Below are positions 24,215-35,400 of a stretch of 64,000 nucleotides of DNA, piece by piece. A program made the translations under genes and the position numbers. Under the pieces are notes generated by a model. It was not told the origin of the DNA. It did no database searches and saw only the letters and a list, made by a program, of their open reading frames with translations. This stretch comes from Plotosus lineatus. Its lineage: Eukaryota > Chordata > Actinopteri > Siluriformes > Plotosidae. The stretch lies in the NCBI GenBank assembly GCA_024760905.1, contig CM045735.1:24273249-24337248 (forward strand), given 5' to 3'. Position 1 is the first letter of the stretch. Each line of letters starts with the position of its first letter.

Positions 24215-25889
24215 GAGAAAGCATATGACAGGGTGCCGAGAGAAGAACTGTGGTATTGTATGAGGAAGTCTGGAGTGACAGAGAAGTATGTTAGAGTGGT
24301 GCAGGACATGTATGAGAGATGTAAGACAGTGGTGAGGTGTGCTGTCGGTGTGACAGAAGAGTTCAAGGTGGAGGTGGGACTGCATCAAGGGTCAGCTCTC
24401 AGCTCCTTCTTGTTTGCTATGGTGATGGACAGGCTGACAGACGAGGTTAGACAAGAATCTCCATGGACTATGATGTTTGCAGATGACATCGTGATCTGTA
24501 GTGACAGCAGAGACCAAGTGGAAGAAAATCTAGAGAGGTGGAGGTATGCCCTGGAAAGGAGGGGATTGAAGTATACCTGTCACAGTATTCCTGAAGTATT
24601 CCTGTTACATACCTGTCAACCCTAGGCCGTTGGCGATCTTACAAATGGCTACTTATGCCCTTACAAAATAGCAACTAATCTTACGCGTCTTATTATCGCG
24701 TGCAATATGAAACAAAAATTAAACTCTATTTTTAATATAATATGAATTTATTGGTAATGTTGTAACATATAACCTGGTGCAATCAAATAAAAGAGTAATA
24801 TCTTCAGCTGCATGATTAAGAAAATTTAACAGTGATCTTTATTATAACTATATGTAGCACTTTTGGCACTTTCAATCATTTCTTTTGATGGCTTCACTTC
24901 ATGGCACTTGAGCTCATAATTAAGTTTGACTTGAATGATGGCGGAAGTGAAAGTGCGGTCACGTGGTCGGAAAGAGCAGGCGATAGCAGACGATAAACGA
25001 ACGCGCGCGATTCTCGCGAGAAAACGGCTACAGACCAATTCGGCGTATCGTCTCTTTACCCGAAAGCGGTGACACAAAAACGGAGTTAAAAAAAAAAAAG
25101 ACGAAATGATCGAAAAACGTACAGATTTCGGACGTACGGCGTACACATTTAAAAATCAGTGCTCACTTGTACAAATTATGCCAAAACCGTACAACTTGAC
25201 AGGTATGGTCTTAGTAAGACAGAATACATGTGTGTGAACGACAAGGACCCAAGAGGAACTTTGAGGTTACAGGGGGCAGAGATAAAGAAGGTGGAGGATT
25301 TTAAGTACTTAGGCTCAACAATCCAGAGCAATGGAGAGTGTGGAAAAGAGGTGAAGAAGCGCGTGCAGGCAGGTTGGAATGGATGGAGAAAAGTGTCCGG
25401 TGTGATGTGTGATAGGAGAGTATCGGCAAGAATGAAGGGAAAAGTGTACAAGACAGTGATGAGGCCAGCAATGTTGTATGGTTTAGAGACAGTGGCCCTG
25501 GGGAAAAGACAGGAGTCAGAGTTGGAGGTAGCAGAGATGAAAATGTTGAGGTTCTCTTTGGGAGTAACGAGGATGGATAGGATCAGAGATGAGTACATCA
25601 GAGGGACAGCACATGTTAGATGTTTTGGAGACAAAGTCAGAGAGGCTAGATTGAGATGGTTTGGACATGTACAGAGGAGGGATAGTGAGTATATTGGTCG
25701 TAGGATGCTGAGGTTGGAACTACCAGGCAGAAGGCCCAGAGGAAGACCAAAGAGAAGATTTATGGATGCGGTGAAGGCGGACATGAAGGTCGTTGGAGTA
25801 AGAGTAGAAGATGCAGAGGATAGGGAGAGATGGAGGCAGATCATTTGCTGTGTCGACCCCTGAAGGGAACAGCCGAAAGGAAAAGAAGT
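24215..25889 (+). mobile_element. RTE LINE, 5'-truncated, split by a small TIR element
   Basis: First part 24215-24572 encodes the RT core (YDRVPREELWYC ... FADDIVICSDSRDQ). The second part, 25207-25889, resumes with LSKTEYMCVNDKDPRG and runs to the 3' end (CCVDP, then 'gccgaaagg'). The open frame continues across each part, so apart from the insertion this copy is well preserved. It lies inside hAT-A. Confidence 0.88.
24573..25206. mobile_element. Small TIR element inside the RTE
   Basis: An unrelated 634-bp segment interrupts the RTE reading frame. Its right end 'ttgacaggtat' (25196-25206) is the inverted complement of 'atacctgtcaa' at 24609-24619, and a second 'atacctgtca' starts at 24573. 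A CG-rich patch ('gaacgcgcgcgattctcgcg') is near 25005. No transposase; the family and TSD could not be assigned. Confidence 0.65.
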
Positions 25890-26093
25890 AGTTAAAGAGC
25901 CACACCACGTGCTGACCTGCCAAGACATACACACACAAACACACACACACAGGCACCTCTCTCTCTTTCTCCCTTGCTCTGACACACACAACTACTGAAC
26001 ACACTTCAGATACATAGATATGGCCTGTATAATATAAATTGATGAATATTGAAATATACACACAATCATGTTGATTCAGGTGTTTTTTACCTT

Positions 26094-26283
26094 TGGGGAA
26101 TTCCGTGTCAGTATTAGCATGGTGTGTGCTAAAATGACGCTGAAGATTTGAATCCTTGAAATGTAATATCGTGGTACTGCATAATAAACAGAACAGTTCG
26201 ATAAAAAAGTAAGCATCTTCCCATTCTCCCAGAAATGTCCTGTGTTCATCTTCATATTTTCGTTTAGCTTTGCATTTTGCCAT
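26094..26283 (-). pseudogene. hAT transposase N-terminal exon (BED-type finger)
   Basis: Starts MAKCKAKRKYEDEHRTFLGEWE and continues through CLLC...LQRHFSTHH, a C-x2-C ... H-x4-H BED-like finger. It resembles the N-terminus of hAT transposases of the type that also gave rise to GTF2IRD2/EPM2AIP1-like host genes. It runs to a possible donor after FPKG. The catalytic RNase H-like domain and dimerisation region are not in the element, so no active enzyme can be made from this copy. Confidence 0.7.
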
Positions 26284-27935
26284 TTTTACAAAGAGGGTAA
26301 GCCTGCATGCAAATAAAATGTCCCAGCATTAGACGTCATCCACGCAGATGATTGGCAGTCACTTATGTGTCAGACACGGCATAAAAAAACACCCAACCTA
26401 TCAAAATTATTTAAAAATATTATTTATTTGTTTTCAATTACCTCTGAAGAATTTAAGTATGTTTTAAGATTTAAAATAAATAAATAATAATTAAAAAAAA
26501 ACATGAAAAGAGGCAAAGAGCCACAGTATATAGAAATATGATAAGAGGCAAAGAGCCACATTCTTATTGATCAAGAGCCGCGTGTTCGCCACCCCTGCCG
26601 TAGACAGAGAGAGAGACATGGCTGGCCTTTTATAACCCAGTTAAATGGAATGGGGGCAACCCGTGGAGAGTGGGGCTTGAACCCCCAACATTGGAATCAG
26701 TAATCCAGCAGTTTTACCATGAGGCCACCACTTTATCAGTGCTCAAATAGACATAGGAAATTTTCATTTAAAGTAACTTTTTATTCAACGTCTTTTTTTT
26801 TGAATGTATATGCTTTTGTTGCAAGCAGAATTATAAATCAATTGTCTCTGCAGTCATTTAAATCAATGCAACACATTGTTTTTTTATATTAACATAAAGG
26901 AAAAAGGGAAAAAAGATTATATGCAGTGTTTTTTTATTTTAAATGTCAAAAAAGGATGTGTGACTCCCAGTGTTTTCTTTACTGTGGAAAATGGGTCCAA
27001 ATGGCTCTTAGAATGGCAAACGTTGCCGATCCCTGTTGTAGCCTGTTAATCCTACAACAGTAAAGAACGTTTTAAAGCATAGTTCGTAGAACGTGAAGTA
27101 TTCCCTTAAAATGTAGTTAGGAGGTAAAAAATAAAATGGAAAGCTAAAGTAAAAATATAACAATTACATATACAGTGATACCTCAGCTAACAAATTTAAT
27201 CCGTTCCGAAGGCAAGCTCGTAAGCTGAAAAAGTTCGTTATCTGAAGCAATTATTCCCATAAGAAATAACAGAAAACCAAATACAGTCAGCCCTCTACTT
27301 ACGAAAACCTCTGCATACGAAAAATCCAGGTTACGAAAAACATTTTCCTAAATTTTCGTCCTCTTTTTACGAAAACAACCTCTTTTTACGAAAAGCGCCA
27401 AACGCGCCTTTCAAAATTCAAACAATGTGCGAGTTGCTCTCTCATTGGCTGTCTCCCAACATCTCGCCCCGCTGGCCTCCCATTGGCTCGGAGGGATGAC
27501 GCAGCGAACGTGATCCATACTTCCTCAACGTGACCCATACTTCCTGTTTGTCACACGCGTGAAGGAGAGTTGACTGTTGGCTTGTTTTGAGATTGATCAT
27601 GCAGCGTTATATTTTGTTATCGCCAAAACCCCTCTACAATCGGGACAGTATTGAAGCAGAAGGAGACTATAAAGCGGAAATACAGTGACAAAGGCAATAA
27701 TTTCGGCACGATATTGAAGCAGAAGGAGCATGAGCAGAGTGCTCCGTGGGACAAGACCTCCGATCTCGCAAGGAAGCAAGTTAATATTGAATCAGGACCT
27801 CTGATCTTTCAAACAGGTACTGTAATTCCGCTTTAAATACAACATCCCGTCCATTTAAATACAATTGTTCCGTCAGCTGCGCGTTGCGTGTGGGTGGAGC
27901 CCGCATTCGGAAAAACACACCAGAGAGACAGAGTT

Positions 27936-27936
27936 T

Positions 27937-27995
<59 letters not shown>

Positions 27996-28027
27996 CAGAG
28001 AGACAAAGGAGAGAGAAAGATAGAAAC

Positions 28028-28064
<37 letters not shown>

Positions 28065-28434
28065 TAGATAGAGACTGCCTACAGAGTCAGTCAGAGATGA
28101 AAGGAGGCTTAACTCTCTTTTGAGAGAGCACATTGCAGCTTATTTTTCATTTTTTTAAGTTGTTTAATTCAGTAAATATTTAATAAATGTTGCGCGCTCC
28201 GCCGAATGTGAGCAAAACGTGGCTCAATTGGACCTCCGATCTCTCATGGACTCAAGTTAAAGTTGACTTTGTACCTCCGATCTGTCAAGCAGGGAATGCG
28301 CTTTGAATTCCCCATCTTAATGCTCCAGCGTCCTGCGTGTGGGTGCAGCCCGCATTCAGCGGAGCACGCCACAAATGTGTATTGTGTGTGTGCGTGCACG
28401 TGTGTGTGTGTGTGTGAGTGAGAGAGAGAGAGTG

Positions 28435-28464
<30 letters not shown>
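27936..28464. repeat. Cluster of (GT)n and (GA)n microsatellites
   Basis: (GT)n at 27938-27995, (GT)n then (GA)n at 28029-28067, and a GT/GA mixture at 28383-28464, all within the inner Tigger-type element. Confidence 0.9.
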
Positions 28465-28466
<2 letters not shown>

Positions 28467-28484
28467 ATAAAAATGTTTAATAGA

Positions 28485-28732
28485 GATTTCCTTTTGGCTT
28501 TTCTATTTTTTCAGGGGTTGCCACAGCGAATGATTCGCACATTTGATTTGGCATAGATTTTTACGTCGGATGCCCTTCCTGACACATCCCTTTTAGCAAG
28601 GGACAGAAACACGCTGACGGTTTTGCAGCCTACTCTTTACAAAAGTCAGCAATGGTTCTTTTACATGCCTCTCACCAGTGACAATTAGAGACATGGCCGG
28701 CCTTTGATAACCCAGTTAGCTGCACTGGAATA
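28485..28732 (-). mobile_element. SINE-A copy (RTE tail), head missing
   Basis: Reverse-oriented: 'cttttggcttttctattttt' and 'ggggttgccacagcgaatga' (tail end), then 'gtcggatgcccttcctgaca' (RTE-leader-like part), then the core to 'gataacccagttagctgca'. The tRNA head is missing. Confidence 0.85.
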
Positions 28733-29159
28733 ATGGTTTAATTAATAAATATGTTAATAAAATGGTTTAAAATGTTTTAATGGTTTAATAAATAACTTTC
28801 TTTTATTTTTAACACATTTCATACAAAATTGATGTACTTTTATCATTTTTAAAGGGTTTATGGGGTAGTCTTGGGAGCCTTGGAACGAATTATGCGTTTT
28901 ACAAGTAAAATGCGCCTCTACTTACGAAAACTCCAGGCCACGAAAAAGGCTCGGGGACTGATTAATTTCGGAAGTAGATTGCCGACTGTAATCCATTCCA
29001 ACCCCCCACCAAAAAAAATAAAATAAACCTTGTATAACCTGCCACAAACGTGTATTTGACCTAATATATTAAAGATAAACATGTAAAAACAATGTTTCAT
29101 AATAATAATAATGCATGTACATTTAATTTAATAATAAAGCAATACTAGCATTAAGTGTA

Positions 29160-29385
29160 ATTGTGCATCCACTACAGTAGTTGGCAGTGGCTCTCTCATG
29201 TCGCGCTATGATGTAGGGAAAAGTACCGAGCAAATAATATGAAGTGCAGTAAACACTATTTATAGTCGTGCTTGGGGCGGTGGGGGTGGGGTGGGGGACT
29301 TGAAATGTTGGGGTTTTTGTTTTTTTTGTTGTTTTTCCTTTCTAGAGGGGGCGTCAGAAAATAATTGAGATGCACTGCACAAGGT
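29160..29385. mobile_element. hAT-C end fragment
   Basis: 'gggggcgtcagaaaataattgagatgcactg' is the complement of the left terminus of the hAT-C element at 43349. The other end was not resolved. Confidence 0.4.
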
Positions 29386-29895
29386 GTTGTCAGAGCGTGG
29401 TGGAATACACGTGGAAGGATATAAGGCTAATTGGCCTGGAAAAGCCATTTCGTGGAAATAATTTTTGTTTGTTGGATGGAGCAGATTTTTGGTGGGTTCG
29501 AAGCTCGTATCATGGGAAAATCGTTCCAAAGGACACTTGTTAGACAAGGTACCACTGTACTTGCAAGGAAAGTGTCCACTGGTCAACACTGACTGCTCAG
29601 AAGGGTTCTTTGAAGTGTTCTGTGTATGTCAGTTTGAAATGACTCTACAGGTGGCTGCCCCAAGTTGTTTCCTTTCAAACACACCGTTTGTGAAGAACTG
29701 GATTCATGAACACACATCATGGTTTGTCGGATAATTAGTTTTCTATGGGTTACCTGTGTTGAGCATATTATAACTAGCTTTTTTGATCAAATTATTATTG
29801 AAAGCATAAACTTTTAACAATGAAATTAAGTAAATTGAACTGCATTACATAATATTTTATATCTCTATGTGATTTTCATCTGTCTTCTTTTCTAG

Positions 29896-30020
29896 CCAGC
29901 CTATCAGAATTTGCGGCAGAAGGTGGACAACTTTGTAGCTAGCCATCTGACAACACAGGAGTGGAGTCCCTCAATCAATAAGAACCACGTGCGCAATGGT
30001 CTGCGCCAGAGCGTAGTACA
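29896..30020 (+). CDS. bod1: BOD1, coding exon 2
   Basis: Encodes PAYQNLRQKVDNFVASHL ... NKNHVRNGLRQSVV and the first two bases of a Gln codon. Acceptor 'tcttttctag' precedes it and donor GTAGGT follows. The exon is 125 nt, enters in phase 0 and leaves in phase 2. It holds the central part of the BOD1/Shg1-like domain, which is strongly conserved with human (from memory). The exon-1/exon-2 join gives ...DVDTK-PAYQN..., exactly as in other vertebrates. Confidence 0.93.
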
Positions 30021-30208
30021 GTAGGTCAAGAATTAATACTCAATCAATTATTCTGATTAACCAGTTTATTCATTAAAATCAAGCTGCCTAAGTATTCATT
30101 GCAGAATTGCTCCAACAACTGCCAAAGAAATTAAGTTTTGCTTTTTTTTCCCCCTTCAAAACTGAGCTAAATTAAGAGTCATGCAGCCCTGCTTCCATCA
30201 GACTTAAG

Positions 30209-30405
30209 TGCAGTGGTGGCTTAGTGGATAAGGTAACGGGTTACTGATCTGAAGATCAGCAGTTCAATCCCCACAACACCAGTGACGGGCAGTCTATCAA
30301 GGCCCTTAACCAACAGTTGCTCAGTTGTATTAAAAATGATAATTGTAAATTGCTCTGTATAAGAGCACCTGCCAAATGCTGTAAATGTAATGTAAATAAA
30401 ATATA
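30209..30405 (+). mobile_element. SINE-B copy
   Basis: Head 'cagtggtggcttagtggata', B-box-like 'gcagttcaatcccc', central 'aaggcccttaaccaacag.tgctcagt', tail 'gcacctgccaaatgctgtaa'. Same family as 11517-11697. An A run (30425-30443) lies just downstream. Confidence 0.85.
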
Positions 30406-30642
30406 AATGTAATCAAATAAGCTGCAAAAAAAAAAAAAAAAAATTTATATGAAAATAGTAGTAGGCACCACCCATATTCTTTATTGGGATAGGTGACATA
30501 GCTGAAAAATTTGATAAAATGTGTCAATTTTTATAATTATTGGTAATGTTTAATGACCTGTTACACCACGTGACAAGAAAAGGCTTAATATAACCATTTT
30601 ATTTTAAAGTAAATGTACGTCTGACACCACCACCAAAATGAT

Positions 30643-30889
30643 ATATGTGAGGCACTACACTGAAAGTAGGCGCTTGTAACAAGTGACACGGGGAGCTTGT
30701 GAGACGAAGCGCGGCTTATCTGGACTTCCAAGCTTTCAAGTGAACAAGTGCGCCTTGAGTACTTGTTTAGTACTCAACCATCACTTGCTCACTTGAAAGC
30801 TCGGAAGTCCGGATAAGCCGCGCTTCGTCTCACAAGCTCCATGTGTGACTTGCGACAAGCGCCTACTTTCGGTGGAGCGCCTCACATAT
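30643..30889. repeat. 247-bp near-perfect palindrome (foldback element)
   Basis: Left arm from 'atatgtgaggc' (30643) and right arm ending 'gcctcacatat' (30889) are inverted copies over about 105 bp each. Strong matches include 'gtaggcgcttgt'/'acaagcgcctac' and 'gagacgaagcgcggcttatc' with its complement. Nested at the exact centre (30766) is GAGTAC-7 nt-GTACTC. No coding capacity. It looks like a foldback MITE, possibly using a TA-type target. Confidence 0.9.
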
Positions 30890-31955
30890 TCATGACAAAA
30901 TTGAAAATATATTCTGTATACCTTTTTTATATAACAAATGTATTTTAAATCACCAAAAAATAAATCTGTTTATGTAAATAGAGAAAAGCTATATTGGGAA
31001 CACCTCCTTTTGCGCTCATGGAATTCCTGGTCACTAACTTTAGGCATCACTTATGTAGCCATTGTTCAGCATTAAAAACAATATTGGTGTGAGAATTTGA
31101 TCATGAGAGTAAAGTCAGTTTTAATATGTCACAGAATAATTAATTTTTAGTGGAAGATGATGCAGAAGACTTGAAAGAAAGCGGAAAAGGCAGGTGTAAT
31201 GAACAAACCTTAGAATAAAGGCAGGCAGATACAGGGCTGCCAGCGAATATCACAGAACACGGAATGGTTTGTAACTGTTATTCTATAATGCAATAATATT
31301 TTCCTGTGTCATTATAGCAAGAAAATTTGACAATATCCACAGCAAATCAGGGGATTGCCAAACTAGACATTTTTTGAAGGTAAAAGGTGCATCCCAGAAT
31401 ACATGACAAAGATCACAAGTGCATTGCATGTTTTACATAGACTGATCAGCCTTGTTTGATCAACAATATTTATTAGTTTAGGGCATGTGTGCATATATGA
31501 GAGAGATTTGCAACTCTGGCAATTTTCTCACTTGCAATTTAGTGTCCATCCCGAGCTGACCTGTGTTCACTATAGCTTATGACCCACATTTTTGTAGGTC
31601 ATGTAATAGAGGTGATTAGTGCACTTCTTATCAAATGATATGCTGTTTGGGACACACCCTGAGTTTGCATAATCTTAATCCATATAATCTAAATCAATGA
31701 TTACTTTGATGTAAATTAAATGTTCCGGTTTAATAGAACTTTAGCATTATTGCAGCATTTGGTTGGCTTTCTGCTGTTACAATAGTAGTAATAACCACTG
31801 TACTTACCTGTATTATATCGGACTCATCTAGTTGGTTATTGAATTGGTTGGTAACAATTTTAAACATCAATTTGATTGAACAGTTGTTGAAGTCCTATAT
31901 TCTCATTTTTATGCACGCTATTGTCGATTTTATTCTAGCAACATGTAGCACGTGG
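30890..31955. other. bod1 intron 2, no recognised element
   Basis: AT-rich sequence with no TIR, tRNA box or coding frame that I could support. Confidence 0.5.
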
Positions 31956-31959
31956 GCCA

Positions 31960-32212
31960 AGCTTGGAAGCTTGTGAGGTGCGCATCTGAGTGCATGCACG
32001 CTCATCTGCGCGCGCATCTGCATGTGTGTGTATTTATATTTTATTTACATTTTATGCATTATTTTTTTTAATGTTTGTTATTATAATCATTTATAGCATT
32101 GAATTTATTGATATTATATACACACATATATATACGTAAACATCAATGGGGGGGTCGAGCCTACGTTGCAGATTTCGATGGTCACGTGGGGATCTCGGTC
32201 CCAATTAACCGC
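31960..32212 (-). mobile_element. MITE-T copy, truncated
   Basis: The reverse complement matches the left half of the MITE at 56986-57447: 'gttaattgggaccgagatcc', then '...tcgaccccc..ttga', then 'ataaattcaatgctataaatg'. The terminus is lost where the next Tigger-like element begins. Confidence 0.7.
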
Positions 32213-32423
32213 GGAAAGTAGGCCCCTGACTATTGGCGGTTTTGTACTTGCGGCTTTGCATATTCGTGGACTGCCGAGCAACTGTCACGTGATTCAAATT
32301 CAGCCAAGGGCTGTTCTCCCTCCTGCTGGTTGAGATGATGTAACACCCCTTTTTCCTCATTCGCGCACACTTTGTGCCTGTGCTTTTTTTAGTGTGTGTG
32401 TTTTTAGTTACAGTTAAGCTCCG

Positions 32424-35400
32424 CCATACCACCCTTGTTATGATACATCTCTAGGATGCTCCTGAACACATCATCAGTGATGTAACCTGAGGTCCTCGGA
32501 TGTTTCGGGTCTTTCAACATCAGACACCCTCGCCCAGGCGACCCAGCCATGGTTGATCAGACCCGACTTGTGTTCAGGTGGCTTTTGCTTTCCATGGATC
32601 TCCTCTCCTAATCCACAGCCATCTCGAGGCTTTCTCTGCTTCCTCAGTGATCCTCTTGATGGCTCTTCTCCTCTCCATCCCCGTAATGCCCAGCACACTC
32701 AAGGTTTTATAGAGTGATTGGCCTGCGAACCCTCTGCAGCCAACCTCGATGGGCATACACTGTGCCTTCCAGCCCTGCTTACGGCAGCCTACGACCAGAT
32801 CTTCATATTTGGTCTTCTTTCTCTCATGGGCCTCATCCAGTCGGTCCTCCCATGGCACGGTGAGCTCCATCAAGATGATGCTCTTTGTCTCCTTTGACAC
32901 CAGGAGGATGTCTGGCCTCAGGGTGGTTGAGACAATACACTGGGGGAACTTGAGTTGTTTCTCCAGGTCAACAGACAGCTGCCAGTCTTTTGCGGTTGCC
33001 AGTAGCCCCGATGGGTTCCTGGCTCCTGTGGTTTTTCCCAACTTCTCACCCGCCTTCACAAAGGTGATCAACTGAGTGGTGGGGCAGGACCGTCTGCTGC
33101 TTTTGCTGATTCCCATGCTGATGACTTCCGCAATGGGTTTCAGAACCTGGTTGTGGCGCCAGGTGTACCGCCCCTGCCCAAGGGCTACTGGACAGCAGCT
33201 CAGAATGTGCTCCAACGTGCCTCTGCCTGGGCACTGCGGGCAGTTGGGAGACTCTATTCTACCCCAAATGGAGAGGTTTGATGGACTGGGCAGAATGTCA
33301 TAGACCGCTTGGACAAGGAACTTTATTCGGTGCGGCTCTGCCCGCCAAAGCTCTGCCCATGTGACTTTTCGTTCCATGGCCTGCTCCCACCTTGTCCAGG
33401 CACCCTGCTGCCTTAGGCTGACTGCTCTGCTGCTCCTCCTCTCCTCCACTTCTGCCCTCACCTCCTCCTGCACCAATCGCCGTCTCTCCTTCCCCTTGGC
33501 CTTCTCATACTGTGGCGTTGTACATGTTCCCAGACCAGCCCTACCGTGGGTCACTGCTCCGACCAGGGCCCTGTGTCGTATCCGCAATTCAGCGTGTGTG
33601 ACAGCTTCATCGGCTCTCCACTTCCTCCCGGTTTTCACTCTGACCCCTGCCTGGGCCACCTTAGGGTTGCTGGAGTCCCGGTACATCATCACTTCTCTTG
33701 CCTTTGTCACCTTAAACTCCTCCTCTAGTGATCTCAGAGGCAGTTGGAGCTTGGTGTTGCGTCCATAGAGAGTGATGCTACTAAGACTCCTAGGCAGACC
33801 CAGCCACCTCCTGAGGAAACTGCTAACCTTCCTCTCTAGGCCCTCCACGATCGAAATTGGAACCTCGTAGATGAGTAGAGGCCACAGCACTTTGGGCAGG
33901 ATGCCATGTTGATAAATCCAGGCCTTGAACTTCCCGGGTAGCCCAGACCGGTCCACTGTTCTCAACCAGCTCTCCAGCTCCTGACAGGTTTCTTGAATGG
34001 ATGCTGAATCCTTAGGGCTGCTGTTGAACACCTTGCCAAGACTCTTCACTGGTTTTTCAGAGACAGTTGGGATTGGTGCCCCACCGATGCTGAAGCGGAA
34101 CCTGTCCACAACTTTGCCCCTCTTCAGCACCAGTGACCACGATTTCTCCGGCTTAAACCTCATCCTTGCCCATCTACACAGCTCTTCCAGCCCTTGCAGA
34201 ATCCACCTGCTTCCTGGTACTGACTCAGTGGTAATGGTAAGATCGTCCATATATGCCCTGATTGGTTGTTGCCGCACTCCCGTTGCAGTCTTTGGGCCCC
34301 GACACTGAGTTTCAGCAGACTTAACTAGCATGTTCATTGCCAAGGCAAAAAGGATCACGGAGATGGTACAGCCTGTGATGATCCCAACCTCGACTCTGTG
34401 CCAATCTGATGTTACAAGCCCTGCTGACACTCCCATACTGAACTGATTGTAGTAGTCCATAATGAGTTGTGCGACCTGGCCTGGCACATGATGCCTCTCC
34501 AAGGTTGCTTGGACCAGCTTGTGTGGGATGGATCCATAGGCGTTAGCGAGGTCGAGCCAAAGCACTGCCAAGTCTCCTTTGTTCTCCCGAGCTTCTCTGA
34601 TGAGCTGGGTCACCACTCCCGTATGCTCCAGGCAACCTGGCACCCCGGATATGCCGCCCTTCTGCACGGAGGTGTCGATGTAGCTGTTGCTGGAGAGAAA
34701 GTCGGTCAACCGTCTTGCTACTATGCTGAAGAAGATTTTCCCTTCCACACTCAGCAAGGAAATAATCCTGAATTGGTCGATGTTCTTGGAATTTTCTTCC
34801 TTTGGGATCCAGACTCCCTCAGCATATCGCCACTGCTGCGCCACCTTCCCTCTTCTCCAGATGACTTTCAAGATCTTCCATAGCCGCTTCAGTAACAGGG
34901 GACAGTTCTTATAAACCTTGTACGGCACTCCACTTGGCCCTGGAGCTGAACTGGTTCGGGCTTTCCTCACAACATCCTGGACCTCTTTAAGCAGCGGCTC
35001 TCTTCGATCAAACTCCTTCGTGGGGGGTGATGGTTGTATCAGGGTGTTGCAATGGCCCAGCTCCTGCTGCCTGTCAGGATCACTATAGGTGGTCTGGATG
35101 TGCTGATCTATCTCTTCCTTGGAGCAAGTCAATCTCCCTCCACGCTTCTGTCCCAAGAGTTGCTTGGTGAAGCCATAGGGGTTGGCAATGAAGGATGCTC
35201 GCTTCCTGGTCCTTTCCTTTCGCCTCCGTCGGTGCCACTCAGCTCTTCGGAGAGTCAACAGCTTCTTTCTCAAGATGGTTCGCAGCTCTACCAAGGGAGG
35301 GCGTTGCTCCTCGCTTGCCTCCTTGTGCTGCCTCTTAAGAGACTTGAGCTCCTGCCGGATCCGATGGATTTTTGTTGCTCTCTGGTTCATGGTGAAGGGT

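Larger units (their letters stand above)
24163..26597 (-). mobile_element. hAT-A transposon with perfect 15-bp TIRs and 8-bp TSD
   Basis: TIRs are CAGGGGTGGCGAACA (24163-24177) and its exact complement (26583-26597). The flanks are CCGTAGAC on both sides (24155-24162 and 26598-26605), the diagnostic 8-bp hAT duplication, and excising the element restores an uninterrupted SINE-A core. A transposase N-terminal exon is on the - strand; the rest of the transposase is missing or replaced by an RTE insertion. Confidence 0.95.
23950..26730 (-). mobile_element. SINE-A head with L2-type tail, split by a hAT insertion
   Basis: In reverse orientation: the L2-type tail (23950-24090, with 'tcattcattttctgtaacca' and 'ctaattagggtcgcaggga'), then the SINE-A core up to 24162. 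After 2.4 kb of hAT-A, the rest of the core and the tRNA head (26606-26730, ending 'accatgaggccacca') follow. The core-tail junction ('gcaggaagatactgacagc') lies close to the point where other copies switch to the RTE tail. Confidence 0.8.
23010..27035 (-). mobile_element. hAT-B element, outermost shell of a nested block
   Basis: The two outer parts (about 23010-23790 and 26745-27035) are together the reverse complement of the smaller hAT-B copy at 35683-36514. Shared landmarks are 'gaatgggtcggtcagtgcag' near 23688, 'ggtacccagtgggcaacc' near 23270, and 'gactgcagagacaatt'-type sequence near 26850. The right terminus is 'gttgccgatccctg' at 27035; the left terminus is eroded where the RTE abuts. 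Everything between 23.8 and 26.74 kb is later insertion. Confidence 0.75.
27282..28990. mobile_element. Inner Tigger-type element
   Basis: TIRs are 'tacagtcagccctctacttac' at 27282 and 'agtagattgccgactgta' ending at 28990. The interior has a short frame (GNNFGTILKQKE, 27700s) that may be a remnant of a Tigger transposase helix-turn-helix, tandem 'cctccgatct.tca' phrases at 27758, 28233 and 28275, several microsatellites and a SINE-A insertion. Confidence 0.7.
27171..29559. mobile_element. Outer Tigger-type element
   Basis: The left terminus 'tacagtgatacctcagctaac' at 27171 pairs with 'gttagacaaggtaccactgta' ending at 29559, imperfect TIRs with a TA at each tip. 'aatccgttccga' and 'aatcgttccaaa' are symmetrical subterminal motifs. 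It carries the inner element 27282-28990. Confidence 0.7.
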
